Shown: in pieces, positions 38,250 to 48,028 of the stretch | Position numbering within the stretch: position 1 is the first letter of the stretch | How the letters are laid out: each line of letters opens with the position of its first letter | NCBI GenBank assembly: GCA_943842245.1 | Contig: CALTAJ010000002.1 | Coordinates: 1,065,700 to 1,129,699 of the forward strand | Source of the DNA: an uncultured Flavobacteriaceae bacterium | GTDB lineage: Bacteria; Bacteroidota; Bacteroidia; Flavobacteriales; Flavobacteriaceae | Length of the DNA: 64,000 nucleotides | Direction of reading: 5' to 3' | Translations under genes and position numbers: made by a program | The notes under the pieces: generated by a model | The model's database searches: none | What the model saw: only the letters and a program-made list of their open reading frames with translations | Told to the model about the DNA's origin: nothing

Positions 38250-38330
38250 ATTGTTCCCTTGGCAGCATTATCTGCCCAGGTTCAATGGGTATGATCTCAG
38301 CCGAATTTTCGGCACCCCTTTGAGATTGAA
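38250..38330 (-). ncRNA. TPP riboswitch (THI element)
   Basis: The minus strand shows the conserved THI-box core in order: GGGGTGCC, GGCTGAGAT, ATACCC, TTGAACCTG, GATAATGC and AAGGGAA. It binds thiamine diphosphate and switches off downstream genes. It lies between the DUF4301 stop and the TonB receptor start, about 60 bases upstream of the ATG, so in cis it controls the receptor. An AT-rich inverted stretch (AATAATTATT) after it may be part of the expression platform. Confidence 0.93.
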
Positions 38331-38351
38331 TGTAAAGTTAATCAAAAAATT

Positions 38352-39857
38352 TTAGCGGATTAAATCCATTATTGATTTTACAGGATTAAAAGTTTCAGGT
38401 GGAAGTTCTATGAAAATTGTATTCCATTCTGCCATTCCTCCGTTCCATAAACCTGGCCACTCAAGTATAGTTATGGATTTATTTTTATTAGTTTTTTCAC
38501 TAATCATCGAACGTTTTTCATCTCTAAAATCATGTAATGAAAATTTTTCTCCATGGTGATCTGTAATACCACAAACCATAATTACCGGATTAAAATGAGT
38601 GCTGTTTGAAATTGCTTTTGCATGCTCACTAACTGAAGTATCTAATTCTACACCTTCAATAATTTGTAAGCTTTGACCTCTCAATTCCTTTTTCCAAAAA
38701 GGACCTCCTCCTACTGCTCCAGAATTAGGTATCATTCCACAGATTCGAATTGGCCTGTGCAAGTAGTCATAAAGTGCCTCATGAGAAAGTTTATTTTGCG
38801 CTTCTAGTTTGAATTCTGGATCAAAGTTTTTCTGAATTAACTCGTTGATGGGGTTAAGATCTGTATTCTCTTTATATTGTTCCAAAGCCATTAAATGTTT
38901 AAAGATAACTTCTTGAATAGAGAGTATTTTCCCAGCAAGAATTTTCATCCACAGCTCTCCAATTTGATTAGCTTTACCTGACAAAATATTATCAATATTT
39001 TTAATCCAAATACAATCTGCATCTAGTTGATTAATATTTTCAAGTAAGGATCCGTGACCTCCTTTTCTAAAGGCAATTTCACCTTTATCGTCACGAACCA
39101 ATTCTTTATTTTCATCAATAAAAGGAGTGTCTGTCAAACGGTGTTGGTAAGAATATTGTACATCAAAAGAAATTTCATCTTTCATTCCCATTTTTTTTTG
39201 AAAGCCAGCAAGGGTTTGATCAAATAATTCGCGATGGTTTTTATCAATCGTTAGATGAATTGGAACCATCCCCTTTTTTTGACCCAATTGAATCGCCTCG
39301 ATTAATTGGGCTTCAAAAGCTGTCCATTTTTGATTTTTTTCATCAACAAAAAAGGGGATTAGGCCTTTTGGATAGTTCTCAAATTGAGATAAAATAAAAC
39401 CAGCGAAATTTTGAAAATAACCTTCATCAGTATCAATTATTTTTTGGCCGGTTTTAGACATTTTTTCTTCAATAATGCCAAAAAAAGGAAGATTTTTTAG
39501 CTTTTTTTTCAGTTCTCTTAATAAGTTCCCCTCTGATGATTGCAAATAAGTAGAAAGATTAAAATCTACTTCTTTAATGGCTTCTTTAAAAGCATGAAGT
39601 GGAGAAAACATCCTACTGGCAGCACCAGAAGCTGGGACAAACTTTATCCAGCGCCGCTTATTAGAATGAATATAAAAAGCCTCTAAGGCTTTCTCTTTAT
39701 CTTGGTCAGTTAAACTGAAAATACCGTCTCCTGTTGTTGCTGGTCGTATTTCAGAAACTAGAGTTTTTTTACCCGTTAAATATTCATATTGTCTCTGAAG
39801 GAGCTCCGTGGACCTACCATTAGTATGGAGTTTTTTATAATCTTCTTCTGATATCAT
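38352..39857 (-). CDS. DUF4301 family protein
   Basis: A 501-residue soluble protein of unknown function. Near residue 75 it has FVPASGAASRMF, similar in form to the nucleotide-binding loop (GxGTRM) of nucleotidyltransferases, and near residue 275 it has KGGHGSLLENI followed by IWIKNIDNIL, resembling the PPGGHGDL...VDN features of UDPGP/UAP-type pyrophosphorylases. This is my motif reading, not an established assignment. It overlaps the NadR-like gene by 23 bases in the thiamine-uptake block. Confidence 0.85.
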   Translation of the reverse strand: MISEEDYKKLHTNGRSTELLQRQYEYLTGKKTLVSEIRPATTGDGIFSLTDQDKEKALEAFYIHSNKRRWIKFVPASGAASRMFSPLHAFKEAIKEVDFNLSTYLQSSEGNLLRELKKKLKNLPFFGIIEEKMSKTGQKIIDTDEGYFQNFAGFILSQFENYPKGLIPFFVDEKNQKWTAFEAQLIEAIQLGQKKGMVPIHLTIDKNHRELFDQTLAGFQKKMGMKDEISFDVQYSYQHRLTDTPFIDENKELVRDDKGEIAFRKGGHGSLLENINQLDADCIWIKNIDNILSGKANQIGELWMKILAGKILSIQEVIFKHLMALEQYKENTDLNPINELIQKNFDPEFKLEAQNKLSHEALYDYLHRPIRICGMIPNSGAVGGGPFWKKELRGQSLQIIEGVELDTSVSEHAKAISNSTHFNPVIMVCGITDHHGEKFSLHDFRDEKRSMISEKTNKNKSITILEWPGLWNGGMAEWNTIFIELPPETFNPVKSIMDLIR

Positions 39858-40416
39858 TTTTTTTTAATGTTTCTAGAATTACTTTGGCTTTTTCTAAACG
39901 CAAATTTAGATTTCCTTTTAAAAGAGTGTAAGATTCTTTTTTATTTTTTAATATATTTTCAAAATAATCAAGCATCTGCTTTCTGTTATTTGGACGATCT
40001 CTTAAATCGTCTGCTTGCCAAGGGACATCAATATCAGTCAAAAAATAATGATCATATTTAAAAGTATCAACCCAATATTGAATCTCTGGAGCACAGTACC
40101 CATTAAAATGTGTTTCCGACCAAGCTTTTGTAATTAAAACATTCGTATCACAAAAGAGAAATTTGTTCGCATCTTCAATAAGATAATTTTCATGATTTAT
40201 TTGACCCTTGGCTATAATTATCAAATCCTCTAAAGAGCAAACTTCTTTTTTTTGATCCCATTTTTCTTGAAGGTAATTTCTTGCAAATTCGGGTACCCAA
40301 GTCGTTTGGAATTGTTTAGCCAAAGCTTTGGCTAAAGTTGTTTTTCCACTAGACTCCGGACCATATAAAACGATCCTTAAACAATCACTTTTTTGCTGTT
40401 GTAGATTTGTTTCCAT
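39835..40416 (-). CDS. NadR-like P-loop kinase
   Basis: A 193-residue ATPase related to the ribosylnicotinamide kinase domain of NadR: Walker A GPESSGKTTL (about residue 20), VPEFARNYL, and the lid-like DVPWQADDLRDRPNNR. It lacks the NadR adenylyltransferase and HTH domains. Next to a PnuC-type transporter it probably phosphorylates the imported vitamin (nicotinamide riboside in classical cases, here perhaps thiamine). It overlaps the transporter gene by 40 bases. Confidence 0.88.
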   Translation of the reverse strand: METNLQQQKSDCLRIVLYGPESSGKTTLAKALAKQFQTTWVPEFARNYLQEKWDQKKEVCSLEDLIIIAKGQINHENYLIEDANKFLFCDTNVLITKAWSETHFNGYCAPEIQYWVDTFKYDHYFLTDIDVPWQADDLRDRPNNRKQMLDYFENILKNKKESYTLLKGNLNLRLEKAKVILETLKKNDIRRRL

Positions 40417-41009
40417 CGAATGTATCCAAAGATAGCAATTAGGGTAAAAATAAAATACTGAATACTGGTTAGTGCTAATCCCTTGAATAAATAAAGTGGA
40501 ATCGAGATAATATCACCTACAATCCAAAATATCCAATGTTCTAATCTTTTTCTAGCCATAAACCACATACCAATAAAAAATAATCCTGTTGTAAAACAAT
40601 CAATGGGAGCTGACCAATTATTCCATTTATCAAATAATATATAGATCCCTGCAATTAAAAAAAGTATTATAATAAAAAAAATGAACCACCATTTTTTTTC
40701 CAAGGGATCCATTACAGAAATTGGATTTTCTGTCTTTTTCTCTTTTTTGTGTGACCAAAAATACCACCCATAAATACTAACCAAAAAGAAGTAAGCATTT
40801 ATAACCATATCGCCTAAGAGGTTTGCTTTAAATAATATATAGACAAAAATTATAGTAGAGAGCATTCCTGTGGGATATACCGCAATTTGATCCCGTTTGG
40901 CAAAATAAACACTCAGGAGTCCCAATATTACTGCAATTGCCTCTAAAACAACATCAATAATTGCATAATTTTGATAAGGTTCAATTAAAAAATTAAAAAT
41001 CTGGTTCAT
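40377..41009 (-). CDS. pnuT: PnuC family vitamin transporter (probable PnuT thiamine transporter)
   Basis: Inner-membrane protein of 210 residues with six to seven helices and the PnuC-family features NAYFFLVSIYGWYFW and, near the end, a YLFKGLALTSIQYFIFTLIAI helix. PnuC members carry nicotinamide riboside; PnuT members carry thiamine. The neighbouring thiamine-binding gene and the nearby TPP riboswitch favour PnuT; this is inferred from context. Large overlaps with both neighbours show tight coupling. Confidence 0.87.
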   Translation of the reverse strand: MNQIFNFLIEPYQNYAIIDVVLEAIAVILGLLSVYFAKRDQIAVYPTGMLSTIIFVYILFKANLLGDMVINAYFFLVSIYGWYFWSHKKEKKTENPISVMDPLEKKWWFIFFIIILFLIAGIYILFDKWNNWSAPIDCFTTGLFFIGMWFMARKRLEHWIFWIVGDIISIPLYLFKGLALTSIQYFIFTLIAIFGYIRWKQIYNSKKVIV

Positions 41010-41253
41010 ACTGGCTTCGGTCGCCTTTGACCATTTTTAAATGTAACATAATTGCTTCCTCATCCTTAAAAGTATTTTTAATAAGCGGCACTAGACTTTG
41101 CATTACCGAATCAAAGTCACCATAAATTTGAGTGCTTAAAGGATTTTCTTTTACCATAAAACCTAAGGACCTCAACTGAAGAATAAAGGATTTAATTGTG
41201 GGTATAAAATCTTTTTTTAGAGGAGTTAAAGTCAATTCTATGGAAAGTTTCAT
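40993..41253 (-). CDS. Thiamine-binding protein (MTH1187/YkoF family)
   Basis: Small ferredoxin-like protein of 86 residues resembling the DUF77/MTH1187 thiamine-binding family: MKLSIELTLTPLKKDFIPTI at the start, then a second strand-helix-strand unit with YGDFDSVMQSL. It may bind thiamine or HMP as a carrier. It overlaps pnuT by 17 bases and the PPTase gene by 4 bases. Confidence 0.8.
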   Translation of the reverse strand: MKLSIELTLTPLKKDFIPTIKSFILQLRSLGFMVKENPLSTQIYGDFDSVMQSLVPLIKNTFKDEEAIMLHLKMVKGDRSQYEPDF

Positions 41254-41888
41254 ACATCATTTTTTTTAGTTATTGCAAGGCTTAAACAAAAGTTGTCAAA
41301 GTATCTAAAATGAAGTTTATACTTTTTTATTCTGTTTTTGTAAAAAACAGAGCCAATACCTTCTTTTGAATTAGCCTCAATCGGGTCTATTAATAGTTGT
41401 GTTTTAAAATTTATTCCTGGTTTACGATTAACTTTATATAATGCTTCTTTCGCAGTCCAAATTTGTGAGAGATAATGAATATTTTTATTCATATTAAGAT
41501 CTAAAGATTCTTTTAGATGTAAAAATCGAGGTGCAATTCTTATAATTTTTTCTTGATAGTATTCCAAATCAATCCCTACAGGTTGAGAGGAAATTGTAAT
41601 GGCAGCTAAATCCTTGGTGTGACTTATTGAAAGATGTCTGCCATCTGTAAGATAAGGGGCCCCATTTTTATCGTATTTATGAGCTAAAGGATCAATATCA
41701 TGGTTTTTGAGAAGTTTTCTAATTGCCAAATACCCTTTCCTGTGTATTATACTTCTGCGCTGAGATAATCTAGTTAAAGCTTCTTTAGAAAGTTCCAAAC
41801 CCCTAGCAAGCTCACTTTCCGACTCATTAATTTTCCAAACTGCAATATGAGTATCAAGATTTATAAGTTCCTTAAAGCATTCTGGCAT
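41250..41888 (-). CDS. 4'-phosphopantetheinyl transferase
   Basis: Transfers the phosphopantetheine arm of CoA onto carrier proteins. The 212-residue protein is of the Sfp type, with LSISHTKDLAAI, VGIDLEYY (metal-binding Asp and Glu) and the signature WTAKEALYK. It is the first gene of the block; its target carrier protein is not in the window. Linkage to thiamine uptake may be incidental. Confidence 0.9.
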   Translation of the reverse strand: MPECFKELINLDTHIAVWKINESESELARGLELSKEALTRLSQRRSIIHRKGYLAIRKLLKNHDIDPLAHKYDKNGAPYLTDGRHLSISHTKDLAAITISSQPVGIDLEYYQEKIIRIAPRFLHLKESLDLNMNKNIHYLSQIWTAKEALYKVNRKPGINFKTQLLIDPIEANSKEGIGSVFYKNRIKKYKLHFRYFDNFCLSLAITKKNDV

Positions 41889-41918
41889 TTGAAATCATTT
41901 AGAAAGGTTGTATTTTTG
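41889..41918 (+). promoter_or_regulatory. Promoter of ahcY (TTG-N19-TATTTTTG)
   Basis: TTG at 41889 and TATTTTTG at 41911 are 19 bases apart, a complete Bacteroidota promoter, 27 bases before the ATG. Confidence 0.75.
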
Positions 41919-41931
41919 CAATTGTAAAAAG

Positions 41932-41939
41932 CAAATGTA
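41932..41939 (-). promoter_or_regulatory. Promoter -7 element of the PPTase-led block
   Basis: On the minus strand TACATTTG matches TAnnTTTG, about 44 bases before the ATG at 41888. No riboswitch sequence lies between this box and the gene. Confidence 0.5.
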
Positions 41940-41944
41940 CAATT

Positions 41945-43264
41945 ATGGAATCGAAAACTTCACAGCGTTTACCCTATAAAGTAAAAGATATAAACCTTGC
42001 AGAATGGGGCCGTAAAGAAATTTTACTAGCCGAAAAGGAAATGCCCGGTTTAATGGCATTAAGAAAAGAATTCGGCAAAGAACAACCCTTAAAGGGAGCG
42101 CGAATTGCTGGATGTCTTCATATGACAATACAAACTGCAGTCCTTATCGAAACTTTAGTTGCTCTAGGTGCTGATGTAACCTGGAGTTCTTGTAACATTT
42201 TTTCTACTCAAGACCATGCTGCATCTGCTATCGCTGCTGCTGGTATTCCTGTTTTCGCCTGGAAAGGTATGAACGAAGAGGAATTTGATTGGTGTATAGA
42301 ACAAACTCTTCATTTTGGAGATGATCAAAAGCCTTTAAATATGATTTTGGATGACGGAGGTGATCTTACCAATATGGTATTAGATCAATTTCCAGAGCTA
42401 ATAAATGATATTCTTGGGCTTTCAGAAGAAACTACAACAGGTGTTCACCGTTTATATGAAAGGGTTAAAAATGGAACTTTACCAATGCCGGCTATTAATG
42501 TGAACGATTCTGTTACTAAATCTAAATTTGACAACAAATACGGCTGTAAAGAAAGTGCCGTAGACGCAGTTCGAAGGGCTACTGATGTCATGCTTGCTGG
42601 TAAACGAGTCGTAGTTTGTGGATATGGAGATGTAGGGAAAGGAACTGCAGCCTCTTTTCAAGGAGCTGGAGCAATTGTAACTATTACAGAGATTGATCCG
42701 ATTTGTGCACTTCAAGCTGCTATGGATGGTTTTGAAGTAAAAAAATTATCTAGTGTTATTTCAAATGCAGACATTGTATGTACAGCAACTGGAAATAAAG
42801 ATATCTTAAAGAAAGAATATTTTTTAGCAATGAAAGACAAGGCTATTGTTTGCAACATTGGTCACTTTGACAATGAAATTGATATGGCTTGGTTAAACAA
42901 AAATTACGGTCATACTAAGTCGGAAATCAAACCACAAGTTGACCTTTATACATTAGAAAATGATAATCAAATCATTGTATTGGCAGAAGGAAGATTAGTG
43001 AATTTAGGTTGTGCTACCGGTCACCCAAGTTTTGTGATGAGTAACTCATTCACTAATCAAACTTTAGCTCAAATAGAATTATGGCAACGTTCAGATCAAT
43101 ACGAAAATAAAGTTTATATGCTCCCTAAGCATTTAGACGAAAAAGTAGCTGCCCTTCATTTAGATCACCTAGGCGTTGAGCTAGAGGCTCTTTCTTCTGA
43201 ACAAGCTGAATATATAGGCGTAAAGGTTAAGGGTCCTTATAAACCAGAATACTATAGATATTAA
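41945..43264 (+). CDS. ahcY: Adenosylhomocysteinase
   Basis: NAD-dependent enzyme that splits S-adenosylhomocysteine into adenosine and homocysteine, recycling the methyl cycle. The 439-residue protein has the family stretches [20 protein letters not shown], the NAD-binding [12 protein letters not shown], and the C-terminal [13 protein letters not shown]. It is a single-gene unit with its own promoter and terminator. Confidence 0.98.
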   Translation: MESKTSQRLPYKVKDINLAEWGRKEILLAEKEMPGLMALRKEFGKEQPLKGARIAGCLHMTIQTAVLIETLVALGADVTWSSCNIFSTQDHAASAIAAAGIPVFAWKGMNEEEFDWCIEQTLHFGDDQKPLNMILDDGGDLTNMVLDQFPELINDILGLSEETTTGVHRLYERVKNGTLPMPAINVNDSVTKSKFDNKYGCKESAVDAVRRATDVMLAGKRVVVCGYGDVGKGTAASFQGAGAIVTITEIDPICALQAAMDGFEVKKLSSVISNADIVCTATGNKDILKKEYFLAMKDKAIVCNIGHFDNEIDMAWLNKNYGHTKSEIKPQVDLYTLENDNQIIVLAEGRLVNLGCATGHPSFVMSNSFTNQTLAQIELWQRSDQYENKVYMLPKHLDEKVAALHLDHLGVELEALSSEQAEYIGVKVKGPYKPEYYRY

Positions 43265-43304
43265 GGCTTATTTGTTTGTTAAACTCGTTAAATAATGGAG
43301 CATA

Positions 43305-43334
43305 AAAAAACCCACTTCTAGAAGTGGGTTTTTT
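43305..43334. terminator. Bidirectional intrinsic terminator between ahcY and rpmA
   Basis: A perfect inverted repeat AAAAAACCCACTTC and its complement around a TAGA centre. With a T-run on both strands it can stop the convergent ahcY and rplU-rpmA messages. Confidence 0.92.
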
Positions 43335-43356
43335 CATTTGTTTTAAAGAATTGTTA

Positions 43357-43617
43357 CTATGCTTCGAAAGGAACAACAGACACAAAAGATTTATTGTCTT
43401 TCTTCTTAGTAAATTTAACAACTCCATCGACTCTTGCGTGAAGTGTATGATCTTTACCTAAATAAACATTTTCTCCTGGGTTATGTGCAGTTCCACGTTG
43501 TCTGATAATAATATTTCCAGCTCTAGCTGCTTGTCCTCCAAAAATCTTAACTCCAAGTCGTTTCGACTCGGATTCTCTTCCGTTTTTAGAACTACCTACT
43601 CCTTTTTTATGTGCCAT
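43357..43617 (-). CDS. rpmA: 50S ribosomal protein L27
   Basis: Ribosomal protein bL27, 86 residues, starting [20 protein letters not shown] and with [13 protein letters not shown]. It lacks an N-terminal cleavable extension of the Firmicutes type. It follows rplU by 19 bases and ends at the shared terminator. Confidence 0.98.
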   Translation of the reverse strand: MAHKKGVGSSKNGRESESKRLGVKIFGGQAARAGNIIIRQRGTAHNPGENVYLGKDHTLHARVDGVVKFTKKKDNKSFVSVVPFEA

Positions 43618-43636
43618 GACAATTAGTTTTTAGTGG

Positions 43637-44200
43637 TTATTTTGATACAGCAGCAACTAAGTCTGCTTTTTTCATCGAAGAAATTCCTTCAACTCCTTTG
43701 GCTTTTGCTTCTGCTTTAAGCTGTGCAACAGTCATACTTGTGTACTCTTTTTTCTCTGCTTTAGGTGCTACTTTTTTGGTGACGGTCTTTTTAGGTACTT
43801 CTTTTTTCGCTGCAGGAGCCACTTTTGCCGCTGCCTTAGTTTCCTTTTTTGGCGCACTAGACTCAGCTACTTTTTTAGATTTTGAACCCGTGGCTTGTAT
43901 TTTTTCAATTACCAATTCAGTAAGGGCTTGACGGTGTCCATTTTTAACACGGTATCCTTTGCGTCGTTTTTTCTTAAAAACGATCACTTTGTCACCCTTA
44001 AGGTGACTGACTACTTTTGCTTCTACAGAAGCTCCGGTGATAGCCGGGGCGCCAATGGAAACTTTTTTACCGTCGTCTAACAAAAATACTTTGTCAAAGG
44101 ATACTTTTGAACCCTCCTTATCTGTTAAACGATGTACAAAAAGTTTTTGGTCTTGCACAACTTTAAATTGTTGCCCTGCTATTTCTACAATTGCGTACAT
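43637..44200 (-). CDS. rplU: 50S ribosomal protein L21 with SAP/LEM-like C-terminal tail
   Basis: Ribosomal protein bL21. The ATG at 44200 ([14 protein letters not shown]) gives 187 residues; the track start is a TTG that is really the -33 box. The L21 core covers about 100 residues ([15 protein letters not shown] near its end). It is followed by an Ala/Lys-rich linker and a helical module [20 protein letters not shown] that resembles SAP or Rho-N DNA/RNA-binding domains. Confidence 0.96.
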   Translation of the reverse strand: MYAIVEIAGQQFKVVQDQKLFVHRLTDKEGSKVSFDKVFLLDDGKKVSIGAPAITGASVEAKVVSHLKGDKVIVFKKKRRKGYRVKNGHRQALTELVIEKIQATGSKSKKVAESSAPKKETKAAAKVAPAAKKEVPKKTVTKKVAPKAEKKEYTSMTVAQLKAEAKAKGVEGISSMKKADLVAAVSK

Positions 44201-44221
44201 TTTTATTCTTTTAATGGTCGG

Positions 44222-44251
44222 CAAATATAGTGCTTTTTGGGAACAAAGCAA
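44222..44251 (-). promoter_or_regulatory. Promoter of rplU-rpmA (TTG-N19-TATATTTG)
   Basis: On the minus strand TTG (44251-44249) and TATATTTG (44229-44222) are 19 bases apart, a full promoter, 21 bases before the ATG. Confidence 0.78.
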
Positions 44252-44265
44252 TTTTCTTTTTACCC

Positions 44266-44640
44266 TTATTCTTTGTCAACAGAGTATTTACCAGGGCCAA
44301 TAAAATAGATAACAATAAAAGCAATTAAATACATTAACGATTTTTCTTTTCTAGAAAAAGGATCACCATCATGTGCAATTGCAAAAGCCACTAGCATTGT
44401 AGATGCAGGGAAAATACTAAATAATCGCGTTTTCCATCCAATAATTATAAAAATAGGCGCTATAAATTCCCCAAAAGAAGCTAAAATTAATGATGGAGCA
44501 ACACCTATTCCAATTGGATCACCAAACTTAAAATTTCCAGTAATTACTTTTAAAAACTTTCCATATCCATGAGTCATTAATGCTATTGAAAATCCAAAAC
44601 GTAAAATAAGTAATCCTAGGTTTAGCTTTAATTTACTCAT
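44266..44640 (-). CDS. DoxX family membrane protein
   Basis: A 124-residue inner-membrane protein with four hydrophobic helices and the DoxX-family pattern [20 protein letters not shown]. Its exact role is unknown; relatives take part in redox or stress responses. It starts one base after the frameshifted rmlB stop region, so it is the last gene of the polysaccharide operon or uses its message. Confidence 0.85.
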   Translation of the reverse strand: MSKLKLNLGLLILRFGFSIALMTHGYGKFLKVITGNFKFGDPIGIGVAPSLILASFGEFIAPIFIIIGWKTRLFSIFPASTMLVAFAIAHDGDPFSRKEKSLMYLIAFIVIYFIGPGKYSVDKE

Positions 44641-44641
44641 A

Positions 44642-45647
<1,006 letters not shown>

Positions 45648-45648
<1 letters not shown>

Positions 45649-46503
45649 CACTTTTTAAACTTTGTATGCATTTTTTCAATGACTTTCTTGCCACGTTGGA
45701 ATTGCAAAGATAATTGATTTTCTATTCGTTTGTGTCCAAGATACTGTATTTAGGGCGTTTGCTAGACGTTGGATAGGCTGCTGTTGGAAGGGTTCCTTGC
45801 ACATGGACTTTTAATCTAATCATTACAATGCTTCTGGCAAATTCTTTCCAGTAGTGCACACTCCATTGGCATAATGTAAAATTGGAATCAAGTATAATTG
45901 GTTGTTGATATAGTTCTTAAAACGGTTCTTGCCAAATCAATTCCATAGGTGGGTCTTCCCCACTGATCATCAACCACTTTAATGCTGTTTTTTCTTTTGC
46001 TAATTCGAGCAATCGTCTTAACAAAGTTTTTTCCAAAAGGGCTAAACAGCCATGATGTTCTGATAGTTACAATCTTGAGGCAGCTGCTTTTTGTAAGGCG
46101 ACTTCTCTCCTTGCAATTTTGATTTCCATAGACCCGTTGATTGGGATTACATTCTTTCTTGATAGGGTTCAGAAGACGTCCATCAAAAACATAATCTGTA
46201 GAAAAATGAATGATTGAAAGCTTTTTCTTCAGCAAAGTCAATTAGATTTTGTAGTCCTTCAGTGTTGATTTTAAAGGTGCTCTCTTGATTCTTCTTCTGC
46301 CTGATCAACATTGTGTAAGCGGCGCAATTGATAATGCCATCAAAAGGGTTTTTGTTATAAAAATTTGCAAGGGTTTCCGGACGCGTAATGTCTACTTCAT
46401 TTCTAGAAGCAAAAAATAAATGTGTCTCGGGGAATTCTTTGGCAACCGTATGAAAACATTGTCCCAATTGACCTGCTCCGCCTGTTACTAAATAACTAGG
46501 CAT
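45648..46503 (-). pseudogene. rmlD: dTDP-4-dehydrorhamnose reductase RmlD (frameshifted)
   Basis: Last enzyme of dTDP-L-rhamnose synthesis. It begins MPSYLVTGGAGQLGQCF, with DGIINCAAYT, then STDYVFDG and RTSWLFSPFGKNFV in other frames, and ends with a [14 protein letters not shown]-like tail running into TGA at 45648. The length of about 285 codons is normal. Several indels interrupt it. The ATG overlaps the rmlC stop. Confidence 0.88.
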
Positions 46504-47071
46504 AAGAGTTGTCCTTATAATCAAATAAGGGGGCCTCCTGCTAAGTTAGGGATGCTTTTTGATCTTTCTCAGATTGAATCCATTCTGACTTTGGATATCT
46601 GCCAATCTATCCCTAAAGCAGGATCATCTGGTGCAATACTTCCTTCACTCTTAATTATAAGTATTGATCTACTTTGTAGATAAAAATAGAAGTCTCACTT
46701 AAGGTAATATATCCATGAGCAAACCCTCTGGGAATAAAAAGTTGTAGTTGATTTTCTGCGCTTAATTCTTAACTAAAATACTGCCCAAAGGTGGGCGATC
46801 CTTTTCTTATGTCCACAACCACATCCAATACGTTCCTTGTATCACTTGAACTAATTTCGTTTGACTAAAGGGAGGTAATTGATAATGTAATCCCCGTAAA
46901 ACTCCTTTTTTGGAATGCGTAAGATTATCTTGACAAAACATTGATTTTTCTCCCTAAAGCTTTTTCAACTTCTTGCATTAAAACTGTTCCATAAAAGAAC
47001 CCCGTTCATCTATGATGAACGTTAGGCTTTAAAATAAAAACCTCCTTGAAAGGAGTAGTTTTGATATTCAT
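46496..47071 (-). pseudogene. rmlC: dTDP-4-dehydrorhamnose 3,5-epimerase RmlC (frameshifted)
   Basis: Third enzyme of the pathway. It has no ORF in the track because it is cut into short pieces: MNIKTTPFKEVFILKP at the start, then a VHHDERGSFMEQF-like segment, IPRGFAHGYITLSE, SIAPDDPALGIDW and LFDYKDNSYA before the TAG at 46496. The 576-base span corresponds to about 191 codons, normal for RmlC. It lies between rmlA and rmlD with the usual overlap. Confidence 0.85.
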
Positions 47072-47104
47072 AATGGATCGATTTAATTGAAGTTAAAGTT
47101 ATAT

Positions 47105-47986
47105 TTATTGCTGTATTTTATTAACTAAATAGCTCCGTATCGAAGTTTCGTTCATTTTATGTAGCGCCTTCCAAGAAGTTTTGTCTCTTTGTGAATAATC
47201 CTTTTTCAAACGCTATTTCTTCTAAACAGCCTACTTTAAGCCCTTGCCGTTTTTCAATGGTTTCGAATAAATTGGCCTGCTTCCAATAAGGATTCGTGTG
47301 TTCCCGTGTCCAGCCAAGCAAAACCTCTTCCCAAGGCTTCTACTTGAAGTTTCCTTGCTTAAATACTGTTCGTTTACAGCGGTAATTTCCAATTCCCCTC
47401 GCTCTGAAGGTTGTATTTCTTTTGCTAATTTCAATTACGAGTTAGGATAAAAATACAAGCCTACCACTGCTTGATTACTTTTTGGATTTTCAGGTTTTTC
47501 TTCAATAGAAAGTCGCTTTCCCTGATTATCATATTCAATAACTCCATAACGCTTGGGGATCATTAACTGTATATCCAAAAATAGTAGCTTTTTGACCTAG
47601 ATTGTTCTTTGTTTGACCACGCTTCAAGCTGTTCTGAAAAATCTAATGCCGTAAAAAATATTGTCCCCTAAAATTAGACAAACTGGGTCTTCCCCGATAA
47701 AGTCTTCTCCCAAAACAAACGCTTCTGCCAACCTTTCGGTTGTGGCTGAATTTTATATTGAAGCTTTATCCCCATTGGCTTCCATCGCCCAACAAACGTT
47801 CGATATTGACTATGTCTTCAGGAGTACTGATAAGCAATACCTCACGAATTCCTGCCAACATCAACACCGACAAGGGATAATAAACCATAGGTTTATCATA
47901 AACTGGTAAGAAGTTGTTTGGAAACTCCTAAAGTCACCGGGAAAAGTCGGGATCCATGTACCGCCAGCAAGGAGGAGGGCTTTCAT
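47105..47986 (-). pseudogene. rmlA: Glucose-1-phosphate thymidylyltransferase RmlA (frameshifted)
   Basis: First enzyme of dTDP-L-rhamnose synthesis. Recognisable pieces in different frames are [90 protein letters not shown] and ERGELEITAVNEQYL, ending SYLVNKIQQ and TAA at 47105. The span is 294 codons, exactly RmlA-sized. Indels include an extra A in CTTCTTACCAG. The protein sequence between breaks is highly conserved, unlike a decayed gene. Confidence 0.9.
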
Positions 47987-48028
47987 CAACGATTATTTTT
48001 TTTAAAGATATCACAGAATCATTCAAAT

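Noticed and set aside
40993-41253. Naming the small gene as a general hypothetical protein
   Set aside because: The MTH1187/YkoF-like pattern and position next to pnuT support a thiamine-binding role enough to state it, with moderate confidence.
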